Shown here: positions 12,001 to 23,702 of the stretch, one piece after another
How positions within the stretch are numbered: position 1 is the stretch's first letter
Layout of the letters: every line of letters starts with the position of its first letter
Source of the DNA: Marsupella aquatica
Lineage: Eukaryota > Marchantiophyta
Assembly: GCA_973895155.1 (NCBI GenBank)
Contig: OZ316893.1
Location: 10,602,001 to 10,666,000, forward strand
DNA: 64,000 nt
Direction of reading: 5' to 3'
Program-made: the position numbers and the translations under genes
Notes under the pieces: generated by a model
The model's database searches: none
What the model was told of the DNA's origin: nothing
Seen by the model: the letters and a program-made list of their open reading frames with translations, nothing else

Positions 12001-13326
12001 AGGTCGAGGTTCTCCTGTAGGTTTTTTAGCTTCCCAGCCGCTGTGGTGCCATGTTTCGGGTTTCTTTGCTTTTGTACCCCCCTTTTCTCCACTTTCAAAC
12101 TGGTGACCATGTACTTTTTGTATATTTCTGAAACATGGATGTTTCCAGGCCCATCTCCTATGGGCCATGTACTTGTTTGTGTTTTAGTATATTGGGTTTT
12201 CTCAGGCGCAAGCAGTGGGCCATTTGCATGGCCCCTCCTAGTAAGGGCTTGGCCCCTTCTTCGTTCGCTGAATATCCTCTGCATTCAAAGTGTGTAGTGG
12301 TCCCAGTGTGGATGTCCTAGTCCTTGCTTTTGTTTTATGGTACCAAGCGGTTCTACAGCCCCGGTTCATTTGCCCTCGAGCAGAACTATTGGAACCCCTT
12401 CGAACCTGAATACTTATTTTCATACTATTTTGACTGGAGTTTTTATAAACCATAGGAATAGGAAGTAGAATAGGTGATTTTAATAAAATAGAAAATAGTT
12501 TTTTATTGTTACTTTTAAATAGTAAAATAGATAAGGAAGTACAGCAAAAGTTGGTGATGCTATAGTGATGCCCCGGTTATATATTGACCCAGCTGGTTTT
12601 CAGCTAGATCTGCCCAACACTCTTATACAAAAGTTGAAAATCATGGGTCTATGCCTTGAACAGGTTGGTATAGTGGAAACTCTATAACGACCCAACACTC
12701 TACACCCAAGTACGCCAAAGTTTGAAAATCATGGTGAAAAAGGTCAAAATCGTAACGTACGCTAGGGGTGTGAAGGCTAATGAAAGGGCTACAAATTTTT
12801 CTGTAGCTAGAACGGGTCAAAATTGCCGCATTGGACGCATACACAATCAACTATTGAGCAGGACAAAAACCATACTGCAAACAAAATGTGGGGCCAATGA
12901 ACCACATAGGAAGCGCAGGTGGGTTTTCACTCGTATCCCCAGTCAGGCCGCCCACAGCCCACCCATCCCATCCCATCCCCCTCTCGGCCTTTACTCTCCC
13001 CTCCTCCCCCATTGGCCTGGCTCCCACTGTCCCCCCCCCTCGAACGACGGCCCTACTCGACCCCACCCTCCGTCCCCACCCTCTGTCCCCACTCCCCACC
13101 TGACCCAATCTTGGAGCCTATCCTATCCTTGCTTACCCTAGCCTATCCTAGCCTTGCGTACCTCACCCTACGTGCCCTGCTCTGCCCTGCCCTGCCCACC
13201 CGCCCTCATCGCCCCGCCCGACCATCCGGCCAATGAGGGCGCTGAGTCGAGCGCTCTAAAGATAAGGAGGGCCACGCATGGCTCAGGAAGTTGATGCATG
13301 GCAATGACTGGAGAGAGAGTCAAAGG
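9083..13326. other. Intergenic, no gene recognised
   Basis: Open frames up to 139 codons occur (12722-13141), the latter running through C-rich low-complexity sequence. The frame at 9718-10008 (96 codons) and the next one (10020-10223) look moderately protein-like, but I recognise no family and see no splice link between them. About 12940-13210 is strongly pyrimidine-rich on the plus strand, with runs of CCC that could form G-quadruplexes on the minus strand. Confidence 0.45.
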
Positions 13327-13357
13327 AAGAGAGAGAGAGAGGGAGAGAGAGAGAGAG
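13327..13357. repeat. (GA)n microsatellite
   Basis: A purine run of GA dinucleotides with one GGG interruption, directly after the C-rich stretch. Confidence 0.9.
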
Positions 13358-14401
13358 CCCCTATCCCGGACCTGAAAGCCGGCTGACAGCTCTGGAGACT
13401 GGAGAGAGAGACTCCCTCCTTGTCGCGCCGAGGCAGGCAACGAGCCAACGCACGGCGGCCGTGTTCACAATCATCCGCTTCGTTGCGCCATCCTGTGTCC
13501 TGCCCTCGCGGACTCGCGGAGGTGCAGGACATCGGTGCCCAGAGCGCGAGGACGAGAAATTAATAAACCGTTCGCTGTATGCCGCCCATTTATTATTTCT
13601 TTCATTGGCAGGCGTCGCGTCGCAGCCCAGCCCATTCCGCACGGCACATTTGGCCGTCACGCCTTCTGTCGTTCGCCGCTATGTTTTTGAGTATAGTAGT
13701 AGTAGTACCGGAGAGCGGGGTGGACGTCATTCTTTCGCTTATTTTGGTACCGTGGTGCGGATGGAGCTGTAGTGTAAGTGTGGTTTTACAAGAGGTGAAT
13801 ACTAGTGACTTGTTCCACCAAAGCAAAGTGGAGGGCCCTCTCTAATCCTACTCCAAACAAAAAATCTTTTTGTTTGGACGTCTTTTTGTTTGGACCACTT
13901 TTTCTTGCCTTTCATTGCACTTTGATTTTCTCGTGGTATATAAACTTTGGTGATTTGTTTGGTTTTTGAAAGAAAGTTTAATAAATGCAAATTCATTCAT
14001 TGAAAGAGCCAAGATTTGTAGATGTTTGGACCACCTTTGGAAGTGGTCCATAATTCAAGACAAAATAAAGGTAGCCTCACAAGACTTCCAGGGCACTTGT
14101 GACTTGTTTTCACCAAAGAAAAGGTGAGGGCCACTCCCTGTCCTCAAGATAGACTCCAGACCACAAATATTGGAATGAAGTTCAATACATGCATTCCTTG
14201 GATGAAAGACCCAAAACTTAATATTTGGATGCTATCTAAAATTCTAGACAAAATTACCACTCCACATCAGCTACTTGGGCCCATTGCTTGCCATTTAGGA
14301 GTTGTAGATACAATACCTGAATGGCCATTTTCACTCATTATACATCTCCTAAAGTATGATCATCATCCCAAAGGTTGTACTCAGATAGGACGTTTAAGCT
14401 C

Positions 14402-14403
<2 letters not shown>

Positions 14404-14440
<37 letters not shown>
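14404..14440. repeat. (AG)n microsatellite, ~18 units
   Basis: An uninterrupted AG dinucleotide run. Probably length-variable between individuals. Confidence 0.97.
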
Positions 14441-14443
<3 letters not shown>

Positions 14444-15905
14444 GTCAATATCCAAACAAGGGGACGAAAGGCATCCAAAAAAAAGAGAACAAAGGGCAAA
14501 CACATCAATGAGGCCGGAAAACTGACAAGGGAAAACTCAACTATTCAGTCCATGAGGTCTTGAAGAGCCGCAATGAGATTTCTGAAAAAATGTATATGTT
14601 AAGTCTGCTAGCACAGATTTAGAACAAATTGATTTATTCTCATTTGAAGAGTATTTGTGGATGTCATCCAAGCTCAAAAGTTCGCAAAGGGACCTCATCA
14701 GAACTTAAGACTCTCAATTCCTGTTAGAAGAATTAATGATTTTGATTCTCAAATACTAATAAATCCTAGCTTCTAAATAAATTTTAGATGCAACAACAGT
14801 AGAATCCGACAATATTCTGGTACGTGAACATTGTCTACGATATTTGGTAGCAAATATTTTACTCAAATTAACTTAGGGCACTCATACGAGACATCACAAT
14901 TAGGGATGAAACTTTGGATTGTAGAAAACTATTTTACAATAGTGCGTGATGACAGTTTTACACGTTTGCTGGCTGTTTTAAACTGGAAATACTAACCAGT
15001 ACTATCTCGGGCTTATTTTGTTTGTCTCCTTATGGGCTTTTCGTCCTTGCTGGGCGGGGACTACAGTTTTTATATTTTTGAAACAAAAAGTCTCTGCCCC
15101 AAATCTTAAGCTTGGATAGGATGCTTAAATTAGGATCTATGTGAACATGCCTTGACATAGATTTAGAGTAAACAATTTAGTTTCGTTCAAAGAGCATTTG
15201 GCTGGAGATGCTATTATGAGCTTAGGACTCATAGGGTCTCACAAAACTCCAAATTTCCAAGATTAAATATTAAAATTGATTGAGCAAATTAGATCCAACA
15301 ACATTACTTTCATTGAGAGAATTGGATTGAGTCTACCCAGTCACCAGCTTTGCTCCCACCTGGATTCATTTTGTGTCGGGGTTGCTGGAAGATCAACTCC
15401 CATGCCTGGACCTATTCAAAGGTTGTTAATCACCCCTCTCCTAACCTAACCTTGGTTGTGCTTACAGCCCTCTGGCGTGCTTGGGGGTTACTTTCTTTGG
15501 GCTCCTAGGCGTATCTCTTCCAGCACCTAAACCAGCCTGGTGCCTCATTCCCAACCTTGCTGCCTGGACCAGCTGATCATCTGTCCCCTCTCCCTGCCTT
15601 GCTAACCCTCCCTAGGTGCATTCTTGCTGACAATCCTGCTGGCGATCATCTATGCAAACCATCTTGTACACCAACAACAACAATGCCTTTGTGTATCTCC
15701 TCCCACTTGTTCAAATTTTCTCGGATGGACCCAACTTCCGCCTTCCCTCCCCACTTGCAACTTGTGCAATTTCTTTTGACTCTCTTGCAATCTTTGGTGT
15801 CTACCATCTTTCTTATTGGCAACACAATCTTTGTGGAATGCATGGGCATTGAACAACTAGTTCTCTATAGGTCAAGCAAAGTGTTTTTTGTTTTGTTTTG
15901 TTTTG

Positions 15906-15906
<1 letters not shown>

Positions 15907-15943
<37 letters not shown>

Positions 15944-15959
15944 CAGGGGGGGGGGGGGG
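15907..15959. repeat. (TG)18 microsatellite followed by a G14 run
   Basis: TG dinucleotides at about 15907-15942, a short spacer, then 14 consecutive G at 15946-15959. Both are prone to replication slippage and to base-calling error, so the exact length should not be trusted. Confidence 0.95.
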
Positions 15960-17419
15960 AGAGGGAAACCTTGCTCAAGAGACCCAGAAGAACATCAAGT
16001 AGGGGAAACCCAAAATTTTATAAAAAGTAGAAGAAAATAGGGCTGGGACACTCAATGAACACAAAGAACTAGGCTCCATTGGCCTCAGAGAAAAGTTTGT
16101 AATCTCAGTGATAGATTTATTGTATGCATTGTTATTCTTATACTGAACTCAGTCTACTGATTTTCTCTGGCAGTGAACTAATGTGGTGTAGGACTTTACG
16201 ATATGAAAACTTTCTAAAGTGGCTAACCAAAGAAGGCTGTTATATTTTGTGATGGCAATATACAGAGCTAGTGTTGTCAAATGCAAAAGACTTAGCGGTC
16301 TCCACACATTCCTTTGCCACTCTAGTGACTGCCTCTGTATTTAAAACATTTGGTAAGGCGCATTATTTGGCCACTTGTGGGTCAATGCCTATTGAAATGT
16401 GACTCCACACCTATGCATCTTTTGCCTCCAGAAAATAAAACAACCGCAAGATATTACCTACAGATCTATCAATAGCTGTTGACTTAAAGTCACTTCTACT
16501 ACCAAAATTGCCTTGCTAACAGCACATGTGCGTTTAGCCTATACACAGCTTATTACCCATCCCATGTGAACGACTTGGAGCATGACCAATTCTCCCAACC
16601 TAGAAACAAACAAAGAAAAGATGGCCACGAGCTGGTTGAAAAGTTGAATTCATTCTACATATGTGAGTACTAAGTCAAATCTAGTTTTGATAGGATAACA
16701 CATGATGCTTCGAAACTCGGTTTGTGCACACTAAAAGCCTGATTCCTAGGGAAAAAACAAGATAATGTATTGCGATTACTACTTAAAAGAAAACCCATCA
16801 ACTTTGTCACTTCTAATCAAAAGCTTGATTACCTACTTTGATAAGATAAGTAAGCAAGATAAGTACAAGACCTAGACATTGGGGCCAACTGTTTCTTGAG
16901 CATTGCTGGCCACTTAGTCCTACTGAAACTCGTTCTGTGTGCTATTTTCCATGCACCATCTTATGGTTCCAAGTCTCAAAGGGGTTGGGACCATCAAAGC
17001 AAATTTACTTGGAATCAAACAATTAAGAACCATGGTGCTTGGTAATGCTGCCCAAAAATGCATTTTGGGCGATAAAAGTTAAATGTGAACAGGTTTCCCT
17101 CAGTAAGATCCCACAATACAAAGGAAAAATGAACGTTAATGCAACTGTGTAGAATCATTGAAATTGGTATTGGGCAGTTGAGCTATTTAGAAAACCTCTT
17201 GAGAAATTGAATAACGCAAGTATACTGCGTGCAGTGTAGACAGGCACTAGGGTAAGCAACAAGGGTGCCTTGGAGACAAATCACTGTAGGTCAGGCCTAG
17301 TGGCGTGGTGAATAATGTAGGTTGCCGCAGTGCCTAATGCTAGATCAAATCACTACTACAGGTTAGCAAGTGAACGACAGAGCTCAGCCAGAGATAAGCT
17401 TGCTTGGCATACTTATCCC

Positions 17420-17571
17420 AGTTCCACGGCTGTAGTATTGCTACAGCGCAAATATCTCGTAACGCCTATGTATCAAGCTACTGTAGTTTCTCCATGAGTT
17501 CCATGGCTACCGCAATGCTACCCTGCAAATATCTTCAAACTCCCATGTATCAAGGAAATTTCTCCGTTAGG
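17420..17571. repeat. 77-bp diverged tandem duplication
   Basis: Units at 17420-17496 and 17497-17571. Both begin AGTTCCAYGGCT, share GCAAATATCT and CCYATGTATCAAG, and end TTTCTCC. It lies just upstream of the open frame at 17598. Confidence 0.7.
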
Positions 17572-17597
17572 ACGGTGGTCCAAGAAACTGGTAAAAT

Positions 17598-18017
17598 ATG
17601 AACGACGATTCCGGGGAAAAAGGCGGAGGCATGACAGAGGTCACTTCGAAATCAACCAAACTGCATGGCAGAATTCCTGAAGCATGGCGTGGGAAGCTAC
17701 CATTGTTTGACGTGGTCATGCTCGGGACGCTGGGTGGAGTTGTTGTACACGGGAATGATGATGTTGTTCTGAGAACGAGCACAAAAGGTAGTGGGTCGGG
17801 ATCGGTTGATATGCAACGTAGATTTGCAGGATCCAAGGTGGTTTTCACGGAATTGCTTTTGGGTTTTCCAATTTCCACGATCATTGTTCTTTGGTCAAAA
17901 AGTTGCGGTTGTAAGTACGTACGTAATGAACATGACCACGGTACAGCACAGTGTATTTGGAATGGATATGGATATGCTCAACTTGAAGTTAGTACTTATG
18001 TCTTGGAAGGACAATAA
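17598..18017 (+). CDS. Unrecognised open frame, 139 aa
   Basis: I do not recognise this protein. It has an acidic/Gly start, a Val/Leu/Gly-rich stretch around residues 40-50, a polar Gly-Ser stretch near residues 65-72, and a hydrophobic stretch (about residues 82-102) that could span a membrane once. A consensus-like donor (GTAAGT) lies at about 17910 inside the frame. If this is a gene, the first exon may stop there. A different frame (17791-18117) is also open, so chance openness is quite possible. No neighbour supports a function. Confidence 0.15.
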   Translation: MNDDSGEKGGGMTEVTSKSTKLHGRIPEAWRGKLPLFDVVMLGTLGGVVVHGNDDVVLRTSTKGSGSGSVDMQRRFAGSKVVFTELLLGFPISTIIVLWSKSCGCKYVRNEHDHGTAQCIWNGYGYAQLEVSTYVLEGQ

Positions 18018-20324
18018 TAATGCTTTAACGATCATAGGCTCGTTCTTGTACGCATCCATACGCGCACTCCTCCGTCATTTGCAGGTACGGCAGAGGTACA
18101 GAAACGGACTCCCTTGACCCCCTGAAAAACCTTTACAATGTTCAGCAAAAAGACAACAGAGGCTAATGAGGACCATAAATCGGACCCCCTTTCCAGCTTT
18201 CCAATGAACTCATCCTTTGCTGTGTATGTCGGTCATTGGCTCGGCTCACTGCAGAAAAGTACAGTGGTGGAGCTGAGCGTCTGAGCCTCAATATCTGCTG
18301 AAGTCAATATGATGGTGGTGCAGTTTTGATTGGCCTTTGGGACCAGAGGAAGGTTTATTGAGTGAATGAGTGGAGGAGAGTGATGGGACCTCGAAACCTC
18401 TATAACCAATATGCAAGGGCACAGTAGTTAAGAATGACACAAGAGGCATAGGCGAATGCTAGGCCCTCGTGTGCGAACTCTGATTTCTTGATTTTGTGCT
18501 CCTTTTATTCAAGGATTTTAGAAGCCAGAGAAGGAATCTCCCATCTGAGTGGTAGAGTGACCATGAACAGGGTCAAATTAGCAACCCTAACAAATTATGC
18601 TGAATAACAAATTCATGTACCCTAATTACAAAGAGCTATCTACTGGATCGCAAAACCCACATTTGATTAGCTGAGTTTTGTTCCCATGCTAGACCTCTAG
18701 ATAAATGACTCTGTGTTCCACATGTGAGAAGTTCATGATATGGTTGTGGTTTTGTGTCTCTTTCTTGGACCTCTTTTGAGTGAAAACTTCTGAGATCTTT
18801 CTTCAATTTGGCAGTCTCTAGTGTGGTTCTAATTTTTTTCATGATTGGTAGCCATGATATCATAGAACCAAAAACTTCATAGCTTGTCAAACACTTGAAG
18901 AGTGTAATTTAGTGTGATATGATTGGAAGCATAACTCAAAGGCTTATTTTGCAGAGAAGACGTTTAGTGCCATCATTCTGTAAGAATTGGACTCATAAGA
19001 GCTTCGAAAACGATCCGTGTCGTTCCAGAACCTGAAACTGGAAAAGTTGCTCGACTCTGGCAAATCCTGCCATTTGCAAGGTGAGTCAACATACAGGGTT
19101 ATAATCAAAGAATGCAGGTTTTCTGGACAAGGTGTCCTGGATTTGATGTATATGTAGAGAAGATATCTGGTACAAGAGTGGAGGAGCCATGCGTGAAAAA
19201 GCATCAAGCTCTAATCAATATGCGAGTTTGTTGTTTTCTTTCACTCTTTGAACTTCCGGGTAGTTTTCAATTGGGACAATTTACTGTTATCAAGAAATAA
19301 TACCCAGAAGTCTCTCACTGAACAATATTCATCAGTCTTCCATCAATGAAAATGGGGAAGTAATGGGAACAGCAGGAGCGTCAATTAGACCTTTGTTCCC
19401 AATTCGACGCGACAGTACATTGGCAGGCACATTCTTCTTTTCCTTTTCTGAAATTTCCTACTTCCAACGCATGGTTTGAAGAAATCGATACACAGGTTCT
19501 ATATCTTCTTCTCCACTATTGTAGCGCAGAAACTCCCTTGTGAATCTCGGCTTGATCTGAGAGGAGCTACGGTAGTAGATCTACACTAAATCTATCTCTC
19601 AGTAACTTCAGTTCAAGATTGCTGGCCAAGAAGACATTAGTGAGAGTCCATACCAATAACGCGCCTGACTCCAGTGACAAAAAAACCTCACAAAGGAAAA
19701 CAGAGGATTTGAATTCTCACGAAAAGGACAAATCACAGATGACCTTACTTAAATTAGAATCAATGATTAAACTCGCTAGTGGTGCAGATACAAGTCCTTT
19801 CTGCAATGACATTTCTTCACGAAAGGTGGGTCCATCTGAAAAGGCGAAAGTCCATCAGGAACTCACCACGACGATCATGAATTACACCTTCTCAAATCTA
19901 CATGTCACGTTCTTCGTCTGCGTACAGGTCCAGATATTTCGCGGCAGCGTCTGTAATCCTGAAGGCTGTGATGCCATGGCAATCGTTCCAAGAAAATGTC
20001 GAAGAGGGATGAGGGTCCTCTCGAGATGATCGACTTTGAAAGCCCCGGGCTGTTTCCGGAACCTGACTCTGCAGGTCCTTGCTCAGAATGCAGGGACGAA
20101 GATGATTATTGATCATCTCGCTGCCGAAGTTGCCGGACGCTGAGGGTCTTCCTTTAATTGCAAAAGGCCCCCATTGTCGCGGCTGCTCTGGCTGCGCGCA
20201 GTTCCTCTACTGGCGAAGATTGCATCAGGGGGAGATGAAGGTAATGATTTGAAGCTGGACAACTGAATCTAGAAAAGTAAAGCTCGAGACGAAGCTTGCA
20301 AAGCGCATCCATGCGGGAGGAGGA
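18018..20324. other. Intergenic, no gene recognised
   Basis: A hydrophilic Lys/Ser-rich open frame of 136 codons (19619-20029, plus) has no family resemblance and no convincing splice partners. It is noted but not called. Confidence 0.45.
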
Positions 20325-20636
20325 GATTGGGAGGAGGAGTCACTGTCATGATTCTCTGCAATTACAATACAGTGCTTACTGCTGAAGCCCGCGGGTGACA
20401 ATAAGAGAATACTCATATCCAGGAATAGGACATCAGCGGGATCAGTGTGTCCCGAAGTGTCGAGAACTCACCACAAATGTGTAGCAGAGTGGATTGGGAG
20501 GAGTCACTGTCATGATTCTCTGCACATCCAATACAGTGCTTACTGCTGAAGCCCGTGGGTGACAATAGAATACCGACATCCAGGAACAGGAAATCAGTGT
20601 GATCAATCTGTCCCGAAGCGTCGAGAACTCACCACT
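20325..20636. repeat. ~167-bp imperfect tandem duplication
   Basis: Unit 1 (about 20325-20474) and unit 2 (about 20492-20635) both begin GATTGGGAGGAG. They share GTCACTGTCATGATTCTCTG and CAGTGCTTACTGCTGAAGCC, and end CGAGAACTCACCAC. They differ by scattered substitutions and small indels. No reading frame is shared across both units. Confidence 0.85.
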
Positions 20637-21371
20637 AAGCAGATCGGCCAGAATAACACATTGTGTTCATTGCAGAGTGAATAGTGGCTACCGACAGCCA
20701 GAAATTCGATGATCAGGGCCAAGGACTAACAGAACTCGAGGATAACAACAACTCTGTTCGTCAAAGTGAGCCAACCGAATCCAAGAAGGAGCTTCCAAAT
20801 TTCACATACCTCAGAATCATTTCAAGAACAACACAACGGACAGTCTTTCAAAGGGATGGGATGATCGTTTTGCCCCACCAACCTCCAAGAGCGAGCGTTC
20901 GGAGGATAAACAAAAGACGCGAGCACGACAAACAGGCAGTGGGCGAGAAAGGAAAAATAATAATTTAAACTTCCAACCTGTGCATACTCGAGCAATTCAG
21001 AAGCACGATAAGCGATGATCGAGATAGTGAGCAACAAAAGAGGTCCTAGACAAAGAGACTATCGAAATATGAGGAGGCAGTAAAAATAAATAAATAACTA
21101 ATGGCTTTGGCGGGTTGGCCAAGGATTAGCCTAGAATTACATGCATGTTCCTGAGTAGAACATCTATCCTGTGTTGAATTGGAAAAATATATACTTTTTA
21201 CAGAAAAGGGCCAAATAGAGTACAGAAGAATAAACAAGAGAGGTCCCAAGTGGACAAAACCAAAGTCAAAAGAGGTGAGCAAAAAGAAACCCCTAAAAAT
21301 CAAGAAAGAGTAACTAAAACTACCGCAAATGGACCGAGGTCCTCATCATTCCTAGCAACTGTGGCAAAAAG
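20637..21371. other. Intergenic, flank of the retroelement
   Basis: AT-rich. Short open frames only. The 3' end of the minus-strand retroelement must lie here, but no poly(A) or target duplication could be fixed. Confidence 0.45.
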
Positions 21372-23702
21372 CTAATGGTCTACATCAAGTGTCGAAACTA
21401 AATCGGCAAGTGGGATTGGAATGTCCTCTAGGGGGGCTAGCCACTCTGGAGTCATACTAGCACCCACTGTCAGAGATCGACGATAGATGGCCCGAGCTTG
21501 AGCACGCTATAAGGTGACTGAAATACGTTGGCAAAAGTGCATGGTCAAAACAGATAGCGGGGGTCCAGTGGGACCCATCCGGCCGTGAACATCCCAAGCA
21601 GCTTGGCGAAGAAGCCCGTCGAACTGATGATGGAGACGCCCAAATATCTCAAGAGCAAGGGGCAGGAAGTTATCAGATGAAGCTCGTGCAGCATGTTTGG
21701 CCTCCTTTGTTGTTGCTGCTCGTGATGTTGCTGCCCCTACCGTTGTTGCCGCTGTCCCAATGATATCTTGGCGCAATGGGTTTGCCACCACTACATCTAC
21801 CAAAGTACGGTGACCCTCACGGACCATGGTAAGATCCACCCGTAACCGCTGTGATGGAGGACTAGGTAACTCGAGCACCACCTCCCGCCGTGCGCAGACC
21901 AAAGAGCCAGAAAGAACCTGAGCAATGGCATCTCTCACAACGTCGTGAACAAAAATGGTTTCGCCGCCCAAACTACATCGAAGATGATGGACACCTGTGG
22001 CATCACAAGGCTTCCCACAAGTGCAAGTAGGAGGTAAACCAGCAAGAAGTGGGTGGGGCAAGCCCATATGAAGACACATGGCTGTCGCAAACTCCACTGA
22101 AGACATCTGTAGGTGAGGAATGATTGGATTGGCCTGAAGCCAGCCTCCTGCGCCCTTCCCTCCGAAAGAAAGAATCCGAGCTCGGTCCATGTCAGGTGCC
22201 TCGTTGAGGATGCTGGAGAGGGTGAAAGTGTGCATACGCCCAGCAAGGTCTGCCTGAAGACGGACGGGGTCCAAGGATAAAAACTCCTGAAATGAAGGTA
22301 ACGCAGCTCGAATAGGATTTGGTAATGATGACCGTGCCGCGCGCAAATGAACCTGAAATGGGAGGGAACCCTCCTCTACTTCCATGAGAGACGAAAGTAA
22401 ACAAGGTCGATCCTCAGTAAGGAAACGATCTGCCAACAATGAGAAGGCGGCCGCCCACGCACCCAAAAAGGCCAAAGGTGCAAGGCGCTCAGTGGAAGTA
22501 AGCCCAAAATCACCGTGAGAAATAGGAAGACTGAGCTGTCAATGAAGCCACGGAGATGAGAGCAAAGTACCTGGCCCTAAAAGAGAAGCCAAAGTCTCAC
22601 GAATGGAGACATCAAACGCTCAGAGGTGTAGATACAGATCCTCCGTAGGGGGATGTGTCCGAGCCAAATAGGACGCACGAGGGTGGATGCATCGCAATAA
22701 CAACCCAAATGCTGCTTGAGAATCTCCTAACTTAGGGAGCATAGGAGTAGGGGCTAAGGCAGCCTGTAGAGCGTCAGCAATGAAAGATGAGCAAAAGGAG
22801 GCGGTACCGACTAGGGACCCAAGGACCCGAAGACCGTCATTTGGACGTAAGAACCCAGGGGGAAGCGCAAGATCAGAGGGTAACCCAGCTGGACTCCATG
22901 CACGACTCTTCACCGGCTGAACCCGTAAACCAAGGCCCAACAAATGGGTGGAAAGGGTGGCGAGGGTAGAAGTAACCGCAACAGGTGGACCAATGATGTG
23001 GGTGTCATCTGAAAGGGAGGGGAAGATACACTCGGGGTGGGCCGCGTAGGCTTCCCGTAAAGCAGTAAAATGGGCAATGGCAAAAAGAAGCCCACCCAAA
23101 GGGTCACCCTGACGTGTACCTTCTGCAGAAGAAAGAGTGGTATACACTCCTGTAGAGGTGTGATGACTATAGAAGAGGGGGGCCTCGAGTCCATAAAAAC
23201 AACGGACAAAGGGGATAAGGGACTGGATGTCTGGATCCGCCGCCCTCAAAGCACGAAAAATTGCTGCCCAAGAAACCGTATTGAAAGCATTAGAGACATC
23301 AACCTGGAGGACAACCCAATCAGGGTGGAGGTCCAAGGTAGTACGAATACCCGCAATAACTGTCTCACAACCGCCGAGAACGCCCACTGCAAATTGATGT
23401 GGAGAGAGATGATCCGATAGTGCAGAACGATACTGCGATGAAAGTGTGCGAGACACCAGACGAAGAAAAACCTCTCCAATAGCTATGGGCCGAACACCCG
23501 GTGAAGACTTAGCCATGGCCAGTAAACGAGAAGCACTCAAAAGCCGAGAGACGGGAGGAGGCAAACGGCCGGCTGCAATACACTGGCAAAAGGAGAAAAA
23601 AACTAGAAAGCAGACTGAGGATCCTCTGGGGGGAATAATGTGTTGAATGAGTCTTCCTTTGGCTTTCAAGGCAAAAATAAAATTAAAATGTGAAAGGACC
23701 AA
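21372..23702 (-). mobile_element. Non-LTR retroelement ORF (RT + C-terminal nuclease-like), three internal stops
   Basis: A single frame runs from about 23702 down to a TAG at 21372, broken by stops at 22620-22622 (TGA), 22539-22541 (TGA) and 21507-21509 (TAG). The upstream part has RT hallmarks: GVRPIAIGEV near residue 69, motif A DVSNAF (135-140) with a catalytic Asp, motif B GTRQGDP (195-201) and an SDD motif C (231-233). The downstream part has a Cys/His cluster (CTCGKPC...HHLRC, about 21975-22025) and then D...VDVVVANP, which resembles the PD-(D/E)XK restriction-like endonuclease region of RLE-type elements. There is no clear 5' ORF start, so it is probably 5'-truncated. All three stops are explained by CGA to TGA or CAG to TAG, as expected from cytosine methylation decay. 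It cannot make a full protein. Confidence 0.85.

Larger units (their letters stand above)
13358..17419. other. Intergenic with simple repeats, no gene recognised
   Basis: Besides the microsatellites listed separately, only chance-length open frames are present. The 157-codon frame at 15557-16030 runs through the (TG)n and G14 tracts and is not credible as a gene. Confidence 0.5.

Noticed and set aside
12722-13236. Several long plus-strand frames through a Pro-rich stretch
   Set aside because: They come from C-rich low-complexity DNA. Openness in more than one frame is expected there.
15557-16030. 157-codon plus-strand frame
   Set aside because: It runs through a (TG)n microsatellite and a G14 run.
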